The notes under the pieces were generated by a model, which saw only the letters and a list, made by a program, of their open reading frames with translations, was not told where the DNA came from and ran no database searches. A stretch of DNA of 64,000 nt, from the NCBI GenBank assembly GCA_947503155.1, contig CANNCL010000004.1, positions 62,001 through 126,000 on the forward strand, read 5' to 3'. Positions within the stretch are counted from its first letter, which is position 1. Each line of letters begins with the position of its first letter. Shown here piece by piece: positions 9,304 through 18,407 of the stretch. The position numbers and the translations under genes are program-made. The stretch comes from an uncultured Erythrobacter sp. (GTDB lineage: Bacteria > Pseudomonadota > Alphaproteobacteria > Sphingomonadales > Sphingomonadaceae).

Positions 9304-10681
9304 CGCGCGAATGGTCCGGCGCGCGGCGCACGAGCACCCAATAGATCAATATCGCGCCGGTCACCGCGCCAAACAGATTGGCGGCAAGCTCTGCGGTGTA
9401 GATCGCCTCGCTTCCCCAGTCGCCGACCAACAACCAGGCAACCGGCAACATCACAAGGAACACACGCACAGCCGATTGGATGAGCGCATAGGACGCCTTG
9501 TCCACCGCATTGAGGATGCCATTCGCTACAATGAGCAATCCGAACCCGGCATAACCCCATGCTGCGATGCTTAAATATAGTGCGAATTCATCGACGACAT
9601 CGGCGTCATCGGTGAACAGATAGGCAAGGAATTCGCCGCCAGAAACCATCGCGACCGCAATGCCCAATCCCCACACGATGCAGAACCCGAATGCGTAGAC
9701 CGCCGCTTGTCTGGATCGCCCATATTCGCGTGCGCCCCAATTCTGACCCACAATCGCCCCGATAGAGCCAGACAGCGCCAGCAGGGGAACGGTTGCGAAA
9801 CTCTGCAATCGCCCGGCCGCACCAAAACCGGCAACCGCTGCTTCGCCTTCTAGCGCAATCAAAGCGGTCAGGATCGACAGGCCAATCGGGTTGATCGAAT
9901 TGGAAAAGGCGGCCGGCCCCGCGACCCGCAGGATCGCTTTTGCCGGATCAACCAAATTGCTGCCGCGAAGCAGTGACAGATCGAGCGGGATCGCCGCTTT
10001 GCGCATCAACAATGCTGCGGTTACGACGCCAAAGCCCCAACCGATGATGGTCGCATAGGCTGCGCCCAGAATGCCTAGCCCCTCAAATCCAAAAGCCCCG
10101 GTGATCAATATCGGATCGAGCACCCAATTGACCGCAGCATAAGTGATTGAAACGAGGCTCGTCTTGCGGGCCTCCCCTTGACCGCGCAGCACGCCGTTAA
10201 AGCCCATGATCGCGAGGATCAGCGGAAAACCCAATGCGAAAGGCTGCATATAGGTGCGGATTAGCGGCAGCAGGTCATCCGGTGCATTCATCAATCTGAA
10301 CAGCGGGTCTTGCAATGCAAAGAGCATGAGGCCCATCGCGATGCCGGCGAAAACGGCGAAAGCAATTCCGAAATTGGCGCGCCGCGCCGCTTGCTCCGAA
10401 TTTCCTTCGCCCAGAGCCCGCGCGACGACCGAATTGATCCCGACCATGACGCCCACACCCAAAGACGACAGCGCAACCGTGATCGGAAAGATGAAGGAGA
10501 TCGCGGCCAGTTGTTTGCTGCCGAGTTGCCCGATGAAATAGGCATCGACGAGGCCAATCGACATGATCGCAGCCACACCAATGATCGCGGGCAAAGTCTG
10601 TCCGACAAGATGCCCGGTGATGCTGCCCTGCGTTAGCTTTGCGCTCACTGGCTTGTCGGGCTTGGTTGTATCATCGCTCAT
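9299..10681 (-). CDS. MATE family efflux transporter
   Basis: A 460-residue membrane carrier with about 12 hydrophobic helices in two homologous halves, typical of MATE multidrug and toxin exporters. The first half carries GVGVMVGINSVVARALGEG, matching the family pattern of a small-residue helix followed by the acidic GxG loop; GLGILGAAYATIIGWGFG is the equivalent later segment. It should export cationic or amphiphilic compounds using a sodium or proton gradient. It lies 100 bases upstream of cheA on the same strand, but its function does not suggest a shared operon. The substrate is unknown. Confidence 0.9.
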   Translation of the reverse strand: MSDDTTKPDKPVSAKLTQGSITGHLVGQTLPAIIGVAAIMSIGLVDAYFIGQLGSKQLAAISFIFPITVALSSLGVGVMVGINSVVARALGEGNSEQAARRANFGIAFAVFAGIAMGLMLFALQDPLFRLMNAPDDLLPLIRTYMQPFALGFPLILAIMGFNGVLRGQGEARKTSLVSITYAAVNWVLDPILITGAFGFEGLGILGAAYATIIGWGFGVVTAALLMRKAAIPLDLSLLRGSNLVDPAKAILRVAGPAAFSNSINPIGLSILTALIALEGEAAVAGFGAAGRLQSFATVPLLALSGSIGAIVGQNWGAREYGRSRQAAVYAFGFCIVWGLGIAVAMVSGGEFLAYLFTDDADVVDEFALYLSIAAWGYAGFGLLIVANGILNAVDKASYALIQSAVRVFLVMLPVAWLLVGDWGSEAIYTAELAANLFGAVTGAILIYWVLVRRAPDHSRA

Positions 10682-10824
10682 CTATCCGCGCGCCTAGCCC
10701 TGCGCTGTGCGCATGGCAAAGCGAAAAGGACCAAAGCGCGATGCGGGCTGGTGAAATACTTGTGCAGGGGCACGCAGCCATGCGATAGACGGCGCAAATA
10801 TATTGAGAATGGAAGGGATCAGGG

Positions 10825-11601
10825 ATGGCAACGCAGCTTAAGCCTAATACGAGCCTCGAAGGGCAAGTCAGCAAAGAAGAATGGCAGGCGCGCCTCGATC
10901 TGGCCGCATGTTACCGTATTTTTGACCACCTCGGCTGGTCGGAATCGATCTATAACCACATCTCTTTGAAAGTGCCGGGGGAGGAAGACACGTTCCTCAT
11001 CAACCCGTTCGGTTTGCTCTATGATGAGGTGACCGCATCGAACCTGGTGAAAATCGACGTCGAAGGGAACAATGTCGGCGGATCACCTTACATGGTGAAC
11101 AAAGCGGGCTTCACCCAGCACGCCTATTTCCACAAACATTTGGGCAGCCGCGCCGACGCGATTTGCCATGTTCACACAACCGCGACGATGGCCGTCAGCA
11201 GCCACAAAGACGGTTTGATCCCAAGCAATTTTTACGCCTGCAATTTCCAAAACCAAATCGGCTATCACGATTTTGAGGGCGTCACTGTGCGGTCCGAAGA
11301 AGGTGAACGGCTGGTTCAGAACCTTGGCAATCACACCATCTTGATGCTGCGCAATCACGGCCCAGTTGTGATGGATAAGGGTATCCAAGGCATGTTCGTG
11401 AAAATGTGGGCACTGCAACGTGCCTGCGAAATTCAGATCGCCACTTTGTCGCAAGGCGAAGCAAACATTGTCCCGCAAGAAGTGGTCGATGTGCACCAGC
11501 GCGATTTGCATGTCATGGCCAGCCAAGGCGGCGCGGGCGTATTCGATTTCGAAGCGTGGAAACGCCGCGTCGACAAGATCGACGACAGCTGGCGCACGTA
11601 A
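10825..11601 (+). CDS. Class II aldolase/adducin family protein
   Basis: A 258-residue protein of the zinc-dependent class II aldolase fold (fuculose- or ribulose-phosphate aldolase and epimerase relatives). The metal-binding histidines appear as HVHTTATMAV near residue 116 and in LRNHGPVVMDKG near residue 177. An N-terminal helix with WQARLDLAACYRIFDHLGW and the segment YNHISLKVPG complete the family pattern. Substrate cannot be read from sequence; members include adducin-like proteins of unknown activity. A [2Fe-2S] protein gene starts 32 bases downstream on the same strand, so the two may be cotranscribed. Confidence 0.88.
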   Translation: MATQLKPNTSLEGQVSKEEWQARLDLAACYRIFDHLGWSESIYNHISLKVPGEEDTFLINPFGLLYDEVTASNLVKIDVEGNNVGGSPYMVNKAGFTQHAYFHKHLGSRADAICHVHTTATMAVSSHKDGLIPSNFYACNFQNQIGYHDFEGVTVRSEEGERLVQNLGNHTILMLRNHGPVVMDKGIQGMFVKMWALQRACEIQIATLSQGEANIVPQEVVDVHQRDLHVMASQGGAGVFDFEAWKRRVDKIDDSWRT

Positions 11602-11633
11602 TTCCGGTTCTGCATTTAAGTTAGGATGCGCAT

Positions 11634-12197
11634 ATGCCGCGCATGACCATCAATGATCGCCCGATCGAGTTTGATCTCGATCCTGATATGCCGCTGCTTT
11701 ACGCGCTGAGAGAGGCTGCCAACCTCACCGGCACCAAAAGCTGCGGCGGGGGCGATTGTGTGGGCGCGTGTATGGTGCTGGTGGATGGTACGGCTTTGCG
11801 GTCGTGCCGGATCACTTTGGCGGAGGCCGAAGGGCGGCTCATCACCACAATCGAAGGGCTATCGCGCGACCGGTCGCATCCGATGCAGCAGGCGATGGTC
11901 GCGGAACAAGCGATCCAATGCGGATATTGCACACCGGGCATTGTGATCGCAGGCGCGGCTTTGCTTCAACGCAATTCCGCACCGAGCAAAGCTGATATAG
12001 AAGCGGCCATCCCAAATTTGTGCCGGTGCGGCGTGTACCCGCGGCTGGTCCGTGCGGTGGAGCGGGCCGGGCGCGTTGTCCAAAGGCGGGAGAGTATCAG
12101 CGCGGCCCCCGCCCCGGGTATTGAAGCCGCCGATGCCGCGCAAAGCGTCCCGGCGCTGAGAGTTATTCCGGATTCTGATGAGGCGCCGGAGGATTAA
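11634..12197 (+). CDS. (2Fe-2S)-binding subunit of xanthine-dehydrogenase-type oxidoreductase
   Basis: A 187-residue protein. Residues 1-75 form a plant-type ferredoxin domain with the cluster motif CGGGDCVGAC plus a distal cysteine in LRSC. Residues 76-145 form the second [2Fe-2S] domain with QCGYCTPG and LCRCG. This is the small electron-transfer subunit found with molybdopterin-binding hydroxylases (isoquinoline 1-oxidoreductase or aldehyde oxidase type). No molybdopterin large subunit follows: a convergent TonB receptor ends 18 bases downstream. The last 40 residues are an Ala/Pro-rich extension. Its partner must be elsewhere or lost. Confidence 0.9.
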   Translation: MPRMTINDRPIEFDLDPDMPLLYALREAANLTGTKSCGGGDCVGACMVLVDGTALRSCRITLAEAEGRLITTIEGLSRDRSHPMQQAMVAEQAIQCGYCTPGIVIAGAALLQRNSAPSKADIEAAIPNLCRCGVYPRLVRAVERAGRVVQRRESISAAPAPGIEAADAAQSVPALRVIPDSDEAPED

Positions 12198-12215
12198 GTT
12201 CGCTTTCGGGTTTGT

Positions 12216-14429
12216 TTAGAACCGGCCCGTGATCGCAAACCGCGCATTGAGCGGCGCGCCAACGCTGGCCTGCTGGGCGGAATGGCTGTTCGGGAAATAC
12301 AGCGTGTCGGTCAGATTTTCGACATTCACCTGCACCCGAAAATTGTCCGACACGTCGTAATAGGCCGAGGCATCAATCCGCGTATAGGCGGGCAGCACAG
12401 CCGAATTGCCATTGTCGATGAAGCTTTCATCCTGATGCGTCAGGCCAAGTCCGATGCCGAACCGGTCAGTGACCTCAATTTGATTCCAGATAGAGAACAT
12501 ATTTTCCGGCAATTCGCGCGGGCGAAGGCCTGTTGGCCCGGCCTGATTGACCTGTTCGCCGTCGAGGAAGCTGTAACCAGCCGAGACTGACCAACCCGGC
12601 ATAACCTGCCCTTGAACCTGAAGCTCAAAACCTTGGATGTTCGAATTCACGACGACAAAGGCGGAGGCGTCATTGTCATCCACTTGCGGCGAACTTTGTT
12701 CGATTTCAAACACCGCTGCCGTCAGGCTAAGGCCGGTGGTAAAATCCCACTTCACGCCCGCTTCAAGGTTGGTGAATGTATCGGGATCAAGCGCATTATT
12801 GCTGCCATTGATATTCGCAAACTGTTCCCCCGAACGCGGCAGGAAGCTTTCGGAATAGCTGGCATAGACTGAGATATTGTCCATCGGCTTGATGATGATG
12901 CCGCCGCGCGGGGAAAACTCTTCGTCCTTGCGGCTGCGCAGATCAGCAGCCGGGACATTCAACACTTCGATATCGAAACTGTCGAAACGCCCGCCGATTA
13001 CCACGTTGAGCCAATCGGTCAGTTCAATCTCGTCTTGAATGTAGACCGACAGAACGTCGATCTCGACCTGTGTGAAATCATTTAGGTCGCTGAACGTGTT
13101 GTTCGTGGTTCGCCCGTCGGCCAAAATGCCAGTATTGCCGCGCAAATTAATCGGCCGGCTTGCATCGAAAACGGCCCGGTCTGTGCGGGGCGAGCCGAAG
13201 AAGGGAAACGGGTTGGTCGCGGGATCCATGCCGAACGCGGCCACATCGGTGACCGATGTGTCAAACCGGGTGTTGAGCCGGTTTTGATCCGAAGATGTGC
13301 TAAGGAATTCTCCGCCGACGAGCAGCGTGTGACCTAGGCTGCCGGTTTCAAACTCACCGATCAAATTTCCCGATAGGATAAAGTTCTGACGCTGCGTTGT
13401 GTCGATATAGCCGTCGAGTTCGACTTGGTTTGTGGCGGGGTCGTAATCATTGGCGAAAAAGTTGGAATAGACCTTCTCATAATCGCCGTAAAACGCGCTG
13501 ACGACGCCTTTCCAATTGTCGGAAAAATTGTGCTGAACATTGGCGCGCAGCAAATGCGCTTCGAGGTCGAGGAAGTTGTTATCGGCATCGCCAAAGACGA
13601 CATTTTGGAGCGCTTCTACCGGGCGGCCATCATCGCCGGTCACGATACCGCGATCAATGAAACGATCATGATTGGCATATTCGTAGGACAGATCGACAAT
13701 CGTATCCTCGCCCAGTGCAAAGCGCGCCGTAGGATTAATGCCAATCCGGTCCCCGTCGTAGAAATCGCGGTGATTGCTCAGGCTTTCATAGGACGCGTTG
13801 AGGCGGAATGCTGCGTTTTCGCTAGAGGAGAGGTTGAAGTCGCCTTGGACGCTGAATTCGCCAAATGTCTCGATTGCGACCTGACCGCCGCCAAAGGTTT
13901 CACCCAAAGTGCCTTTTTTGGTCACGCGGTTCAAAATACCGCCAGTCCCGCCGCGCCCGAACAACAAGGCGTTGGGCCCGCGTAGAATCTCGACCTGTTC
14001 GATATTGTAGAGGCCGCGGTAATATTGGACGTCATCGCGCATACCGTCGATGAAGAAATCAGCGGTGGAACGCACGCCGCGAAACACGATAGCGTCGCGG
14101 TGACCTTCGCCTTGCGAAGTGTTTACGCCCGGCGTGTAATCGATGATTTGACCAACGCTGGTCACGCCGCGTTCGCGGATTTCTTCATCCGTGGTGATGG
14201 TAAGGCTTTGCGGGATGTCGATGATCGGTGTCGGGGTTTTGACCGAATTGACCTGACTCGATTGCAAAACGTCGCCCGTCACAAGGATGTCTTCGCCTTG
14301 TGTTTCCATGATCGGGCCGGGATCGGCCAGAATTTCACCGCGCTGAGCTTCGCTGCTTTCCGCCGCTGCGGGGAAAGCAATTGTTGCACAAGTGAGGAGC
14401 AGTGCAGCGCGCGAAATCGTGTGTGTCAT
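12216..14429 (-). CDS. TonB-dependent siderophore receptor
   Basis: A 737-residue outer-membrane receptor. The N terminus is a signal peptide ending near AFPAAAE, then a TonB-box-like segment (EDILVTGDV). The plug domain (about 60-190) shows FIDGMRDDVQYYRG, EILRGPNALLFGRGG and GGILNRVTKKG, the signature of ferric-siderophore (catecholate or hydroxamate) receptors. A 22-strand barrel follows, ending in the terminal phenylalanine (FAITGRF). It should import ferric siderophore with TonB/ExbBD. A perfect 7-1-7 palindrome 65 bases upstream of the start suggests Fur-type iron control. No siderophore biosynthesis or ABC importer genes adjoin it. Confidence 0.93.
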   Translation of the reverse strand: MTHTISRAALLLTCATIAFPAAAESSEAQRGEILADPGPIMETQGEDILVTGDVLQSSQVNSVKTPTPIIDIPQSLTITTDEEIRERGVTSVGQIIDYTPGVNTSQGEGHRDAIVFRGVRSTADFFIDGMRDDVQYYRGLYNIEQVEILRGPNALLFGRGGTGGILNRVTKKGTLGETFGGGQVAIETFGEFSVQGDFNLSSSENAAFRLNASYESLSNHRDFYDGDRIGINPTARFALGEDTIVDLSYEYANHDRFIDRGIVTGDDGRPVEALQNVVFGDADNNFLDLEAHLLRANVQHNFSDNWKGVVSAFYGDYEKVYSNFFANDYDPATNQVELDGYIDTTQRQNFILSGNLIGEFETGSLGHTLLVGGEFLSTSSDQNRLNTRFDTSVTDVAAFGMDPATNPFPFFGSPRTDRAVFDASRPINLRGNTGILADGRTTNNTFSDLNDFTQVEIDVLSVYIQDEIELTDWLNVVIGGRFDSFDIEVLNVPAADLRSRKDEEFSPRGGIIIKPMDNISVYASYSESFLPRSGEQFANINGSNNALDPDTFTNLEAGVKWDFTTGLSLTAAVFEIEQSSPQVDDNDASAFVVVNSNIQGFELQVQGQVMPGWSVSAGYSFLDGEQVNQAGPTGLRPRELPENMFSIWNQIEVTDRFGIGLGLTHQDESFIDNGNSAVLPAYTRIDASAYYDVSDNFRVQVNVENLTDTLYFPNSHSAQQASVGAPLNARFAITGRF

Positions 14430-14493
14430 TGAGTGCCTTCCATCTGATGAGTAAGTCGCTATTGCAACCTACTCGCAAGTGCAAGCGCATTCT

Positions 14494-14508
14494 TGCGAAT
14501 TATTCGCA
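14494..14508. promoter_or_regulatory. Candidate Fur-type operator upstream of the siderophore receptor
   Basis: TGCGAAT-T-ATTCGCA is a perfect 7-1-7 inverted repeat; adding the flanking T/A gives 8-base arms (14493-14509). It lies 65 bases upstream of the receptor start. A further inverted pair TCGCAAG/CTTGCGA (14473-14479 and 14492-14498) overlaps it. The site matches the layout of a second candidate at 50705-50719 in front of another iron-type gene. Binding by Fur is inferred. Confidence 0.6.
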
Positions 14509-14612
14509 AAAACACTTGATGTGGCAATTGCGCCTCCGATGGGATAGCGATCGAGGGATGATTTGCGGCGAATGCTGATGATTTTCGCTGCTAGCTAAAG
14601 GAATGAACCGGC

Positions 14613-14957
14613 ATGAAAGCGACAATCTGGCACAACCCCAAATGCGGTACCTCGGGCAAGACATTGGCGATCTTAGAAGAGCGCCCGGAGGTTGACGTCA
14701 CCGTGGTCGAATATCTGAAAAATCCTCCAACCGCTCAAAAGCTCGCGCAGCTTTACAGTGATGCGGGGATCACTCCGGCGCAGGGGCTGCGTCTGCGCGG
14801 GACCGATGCGGAGGAACGCGGATTGCCAGATGCTGATGCGGAAACTGTCTTGGCCGCGATGGCTGCGGACCCGATCCTGATCAATCGGCCCTTGGTCGAG
14901 ACGGAAAAGGGCGTCGCGATTTGCCGCCCCCAAGATGAAGTCTTGAAACTGTTGTAG
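14613..14957 (+). CDS. arsC: Arsenate reductase ArsC, glutaredoxin type
   Basis: A 114-residue thioredoxin-fold protein with the catalytic cysteine C11 in NPKCGTSGKTL and the substrate-site stretch ILINRPLVETEKGVAICRP, both characteristic of the ArsC family. It should reduce arsenate to arsenite with glutathione and glutaredoxin. No arsR, arsB or acr3 gene is adjacent, so it may act in general redox or background arsenate resistance. It ends 4 bases before the convergent MFS gene. Confidence 0.9.
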   Translation: MKATIWHNPKCGTSGKTLAILEERPEVDVTVVEYLKNPPTAQKLAQLYSDAGITPAQGLRLRGTDAEERGLPDADAETVLAAMAADPILINRPLVETEKGVAICRPQDEVLKLL

Positions 14958-14961
14958 CGCG

Positions 14962-16356
14962 CTATTGCGACACCTTGCGTTCGGTGGTCAGTTCCTCATC
15001 GCTCGTTAGGCCGTACCAGCCAAAGGCAAACACGGCCAAGCACAGGGCGATGATCAAACCAAAGCCGATCCAATCGCTGAGGTTGTAGAGCAGCACGCCC
15101 AAAGCCGGCGCATAGATAAAGCTAGCCCCGGCGACGCTGGCGACAACGCCGGATGCTTGCCCTTGCTCCGCGCGGGTGACGGCCAGAGATGTGCCCGCAG
15201 TGGTTCCGGGCCGGAACAATCCAAAACCCAGCGAGGCAATCGCATAGCCCAATGCAATCGTGTGCAGATCGCCGGCCCAGCCCAGCAAAGCGGTCCCGGC
15301 AGCAGCGACCAGAAGTCCCGATAATGTCGCCGCGCGCGGGCCCAGTTTGAAGCGCGGGATCAATCCCCACTGCGCAAACAAAGTCGCAATTGCTCCGGCC
15401 ATCAGAACCAGACCAACCGGTCCTGCGCCCTCTGCCGGGGAATCGCGCAGACCCAATCGGTCGAGCACTAAGAACCCCGAAATACCCAGCACCATCGCCT
15501 GTGCGTGACCGCCGACAAGCCCGGCGATTACCCACGGGCGCAGGCGCGGTTCAAACCAGCGCAGCCGCTTTGGTTCCGCATCACCTGTTTGATCATCATC
15601 CGCGTCATCGCCGTCGCCATGTTCCTGAGCCGTGGGCGCGCCCGGTCCGCTGGAATAAGCAGCGGTGCGCCCGCGTGCGGCAAATTGCGGTTCGTCATTG
15701 GGCAGCCTCAGGCGCAGCAAAATGAGCGCCGCCAGACCGATGGCCGCAAAACAGATGAACGGACCCGTGAGACCAAGCCCCATAAATGGCAGCACCATTA
15801 GCGGCGCGAGCGCTGGGCCGATCACAGTGCCGAGGCCGAAACTCGATGCGATCAGGGACAGCGCCTGTGTACGCTCAGCGCGCGGCGTGCGCGATGCGAC
15901 ATAGGCCTGCACCGCAGGCGGCGCGGCGCTGCCGAAACCGCCATAAAGACTGCGCGCGGCCGCAAAAGCGATCAGCGCCCAAAATGCCGTGAGCCAGCCC
16001 GTCAGACCCGCCCACAACACCAGACCGCAAAGCGCCATTGAGGTGACAAAACCAACCAAACCCAGCGCCATCATTGCCTTGCGACCGCGCCTGTCCGACC
16101 TGCGCGCCCAAATCGGCGCGCACACGACCCAAAGCAATGCCGACCAGCTATAAGCGAGGCTGATCCACACATCGTCGACCTGCAACGCTGTGCCAATCGA
16201 CGGCATCACCGATTGCATTGCGGTGTTGCCCGCCGCGGTCACCAACATGACAACGAAGAGCAGCGTCATGCGTCCGCTGGAAATCGGACTCGATGCGTTC
16301 TGAGAGGCGTCGGGCTGAGAGGCGTCGGGCGCGGAAGGAGGGGCAGGAGAGGCCAT
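14962..16356 (-). CDS. MFS transporter (TetA-like drug exporter group)
   Basis: A 464-residue major facilitator with 12 predicted helices. The loop between helices 2 and 3 has the signature ARRSDRRGRKAMMALG. Helix 5 carries GLGTVIGPALAPL, typical of drug:proton antiporters. The central cytoplasmic loop is long and acidic (GDGDDADDDQTGDAEP). The N-terminal tail contains a duplicated PDASQ, produced by a 15-bp tandem repeat. Substrate unknown. Confidence 0.88.
   Translation of the reverse strand: MASPAPPSAPDASQPDASQNASSPISSGRMTLLFVVMLVTAAGNTAMQSVMPSIGTALQVDDVWISLAYSWSALLWVVCAPIWARRSDRRGRKAMMALGLVGFVTSMALCGLVLWAGLTGWLTAFWALIAFAAARSLYGGFGSAAPPAVQAYVASRTPRAERTQALSLIASSFGLGTVIGPALAPLMVLPFMGLGLTGPFICFAAIGLAALILLRLRLPNDEPQFAARGRTAAYSSGPGAPTAQEHGDGDDADDDQTGDAEPKRLRWFEPRLRPWVIAGLVGGHAQAMVLGISGFLVLDRLGLRDSPAEGAGPVGLVLMAGAIATLFAQWGLIPRFKLGPRAATLSGLLVAAAGTALLGWAGDLHTIALGYAIASLGFGLFRPGTTAGTSLAVTRAEQGQASGVVASVAGASFIYAPALGVLLYNLSDWIGFGLIIALCLAVFAFGWYGLTSDEELTTERKVSQ
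16301..16330. repeat. 15-bp perfect tandem duplication in the MFS gene
   Basis: TGAGAGGCGTCGGGC is repeated without change at 16301-16315 and 16316-16330. Read on the minus strand it encodes the doubled PDASQ in the N-terminal tail of the MFS carrier. Being a multiple of three, it keeps the frame. Confidence 0.85.
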
Positions 16357-16440
16357 TGCGGATGCGCTAGGCTAGCGGCGATGCGCTTTCAATCAGGGCT
16401 TCAGCCTGTGACGCACCTTTTTGATAGAATCGCCGCTGCT

Positions 16441-17271
16441 CTAGTCGAAGGTTTCCTCGATAGCGGCGGTGCTCGGGCCGGAAAGCTGAGTGAACATCGC
16501 CACGGATACGCCGCAAATCAACATACCGATGGCCATCCCCATCGCGCCATTTGCAATGCCAAGCACAACCATCGCGGCTGTACCGCTGCCGATCAGAGCC
16601 GCGACCAAGCCGAAAATCCCAGTAAGCAGCAATGCAATCACCACATAGACAGCAAGCAAAACGCCCCAGAACAGCAAGATCGACCATTGTTTGGGGCCGG
16701 TTAGTTTAAAGCTGCGCGCAACCGCGGTGAAGGGATTGAGCGTTTCGCCCAGCACCAGAGCAGGCATGCTGAGTGACATTCGCGCCATCAACCAGATAAC
16801 GAAGATCAGCACGAAAATGACCGCGATAAAGCTTAATGCGGGTATTCCGGCGAGCCCGGCAATCAATGTGATTGGCAAAGCGATGATCATTGCGCCGATG
16901 AAATAGGCAATAATGAACAGGATCATGACCGCAAAGACGCTCGGCACGATCTTAAATCCCGTGCCCAACGCTTGGCCGACGGTGGGGCGGGTGTCACCCA
17001 TCAGCGCAACCATTGCGCCATACCCAGCAAATTGGAACACCATGGAAACCACGCCCACGCTCACCAATGGGCCGATCATCGCGGAGATCTGTTGTTCCAG
17101 CGCCGCCTGATCGGCGGTGGGATCGATCAAGTTCTGAAAGTCTGGGATCAGCAAATACGTCGCCATCGTCGGCAACAACAAAAACACCCCAGCGATCACA
17201 ATAAGCAGCTGAAAATTGTCCCGCACCAATTCAATTGCGCGCGACCAAACTGTGTTCATGTCGAAATTCAT
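16441..17271 (-). CDS. Polytopic membrane protein (glycerophosphodiesterase membrane-domain-like)
   Basis: A 276-residue protein with about six hydrophobic helices and the Gly/Ala/Ile-rich low-polarity pattern of the family often annotated as glycerophosphoryl diester phosphodiesterase membrane domain; no catalytic residues of that enzyme are present. The segment [31 protein letters not shown] is the typical conserved loop. The start at 17271 (MNFDMNTVW) is preferred because upstream in-frame codons run into the divergent lipB leader and are unlike a membrane protein. A role in membrane homeostasis is only a guess. Confidence 0.75.
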   Translation of the reverse strand: MNFDMNTVWSRAIELVRDNFQLLIVIAGVFLLLPTMATYLLIPDFQNLIDPTADQAALEQQISAMIGPLVSVGVVSMVFQFAGYGAMVALMGDTRPTVGQALGTGFKIVPSVFAVMILFIIAYFIGAMIIALPITLIAGLAGIPALSFIAVIFVLIFVIWLMARMSLSMPALVLGETLNPFTAVARSFKLTGPKQWSILLFWGVLLAVYVVIALLLTGIFGLVAALIGSGTAAMVVLGIANGAMGMAIGMLICGVSVAMFTQLSGPSTAAIEETFD

Positions 17272-17341
17272 GTGTCCCCCAGAGCGCATCTGCGCGCGGT
17301 TATCCCTTGATCTAACTGACCAATGCCGCCACCTCGGCCCT

Positions 17342-18052
17342 ATGGCAAGCACTGCACCCGAATTGCCCCCTTTGACCTCTCCGGCCAGCCTTGAATGGCA
17401 GCGAGCAAGCACAATTGTGCCTTATGCGCAGGCATTATCGGAAATGGAGGAACGGGGTAGCGCTATCGCCGCTGGCGAGGCTGGCGAACTCGCGTGGCTT
17501 TTGGAGCATCCCCCCGTTTACACAGCCGGAACCAGCGCCGATCCGAGCGAGCTGGTCGATCCGCGTTTCGAAGTGATCGAGGCCGGGCGGGGTGGGCGCT
17601 ACACTTATCATGGGCCGGGGCAGCGGGTCGGCTATCTGATGCTCGATCTGAACAAACGCGGCAAAGATGTGCGCTGTTTCGTGCACTCGATCGAAGGCTG
17701 GGTGATTGATACGCTTTCCGATTTCGGGGTCGAAGCGTGGCGCGCAGAGGGGCGCGTGGGAATTTGGACGCGCGATATTGACGGACGCGAAGCGAAGATC
17801 GGCGCCATCGGCGTGCGCGTGCGGCGATGGGTCACGATGCACGGTTTTTCGGTCAATCTTGATCCGGACCTGTCGCATTTTGGCGGGATTATTCCGTGCG
17901 GGCTTGAGGAATTTGGCGTCACCAGCCTATCGCGGCTGGGTAAAAGCGTGAGCAATGACCAATGGGATGCCGCGCTGATGGCGCGCGCAGAAGGGTTCCT
18001 CAGCGCGCTGGAGGCGGCCCGGCTCAAGGCCTGTGCTAAGAATACAAAATGA
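17342..18052 (+). CDS. lipB: Lipoyl(octanoyl) transferase LipB
   Basis: A 236-residue enzyme that moves octanoate from acyl carrier protein to lipoyl domains, the first step of lipoate assembly. Key motifs: [19 protein letters not shown], the lysine in [14 protein letters not shown] and the catalytic cysteine in [16 protein letters not shown]. The ATG at 17342 gives a family-sized protein ([10 protein letters not shown]...); the 42 in-frame codons upstream lie in the divergent promoter region. Its stop overlaps the following lipoprotein start by 4 bases. No lipA is adjacent. Confidence 0.95.
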   Translation: MASTAPELPPLTSPASLEWQRASTIVPYAQALSEMEERGSAIAAGEAGELAWLLEHPPVYTAGTSADPSELVDPRFEVIEAGRGGRYTYHGPGQRVGYLMLDLNKRGKDVRCFVHSIEGWVIDTLSDFGVEAWRAEGRVGIWTRDIDGREAKIGAIGVRVRRWVTMHGFSVNLDPDLSHFGGIIPCGLEEFGVTSLSRLGKSVSNDQWDAALMARAEGFLSALEAARLKACAKNTK

Positions 18053-18387
18053 TCGGAAACACGATGAAATTGAAGCTCGCCCCGGCGCTGATCGCGCCTC
18101 TCTTGTTCCTATCCGCTTGCGAGGATGCGGCAGAACCTGAGGCAGAAACAATCGCCACGGGGGGCGAAGCGGCGGGCGAGGTGCTGGGCGGCACGATCAG
18201 CGATGATATGTTGCCGCTGGAGGAATTGACTTCAACGTCACCGCCAGCGGAGCGCACCACGGTAACGACGCAAACGCGCAGTTCGGATGGCGGTCAAACC
18301 ACGGTGGAGACGACCACGCAAACCGTCACCAGCGCGGATGGTCCAGCCGAACCGGAACCGCCAGAAACACCGGCGGTTCCGGAATAA
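18049..18387 (+). CDS. Small lipoprotein of unknown function
   Basis: A 112-residue protein with a lipoprotein signal peptide: a charged start (MKLKL at 18064 is an alternative start), a hydrophobic core and lipobox LSAC, so the mature protein begins at the cysteine. The mature part is acidic and rich in Thr, Glu and Pro ([20 protein letters not shown]), with no recognisable domain. It probably forms a flexible periplasmic tail. It overlaps the lipB stop by ATGA, and an OYE gene converges 20 bases downstream. Confidence 0.7.
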   Translation: MIGNTMKLKLAPALIAPLLFLSACEDAAEPEAETIATGGEAAGEVLGGTISDDMLPLEELTSTSPPAERTTVTTQTRSSDGGQTTVETTTQTVTSADGPAEPEPPETPAVPE

Positions 18388-18407
18388 GCCGAGCCTAGTT
18401 TTGACGA

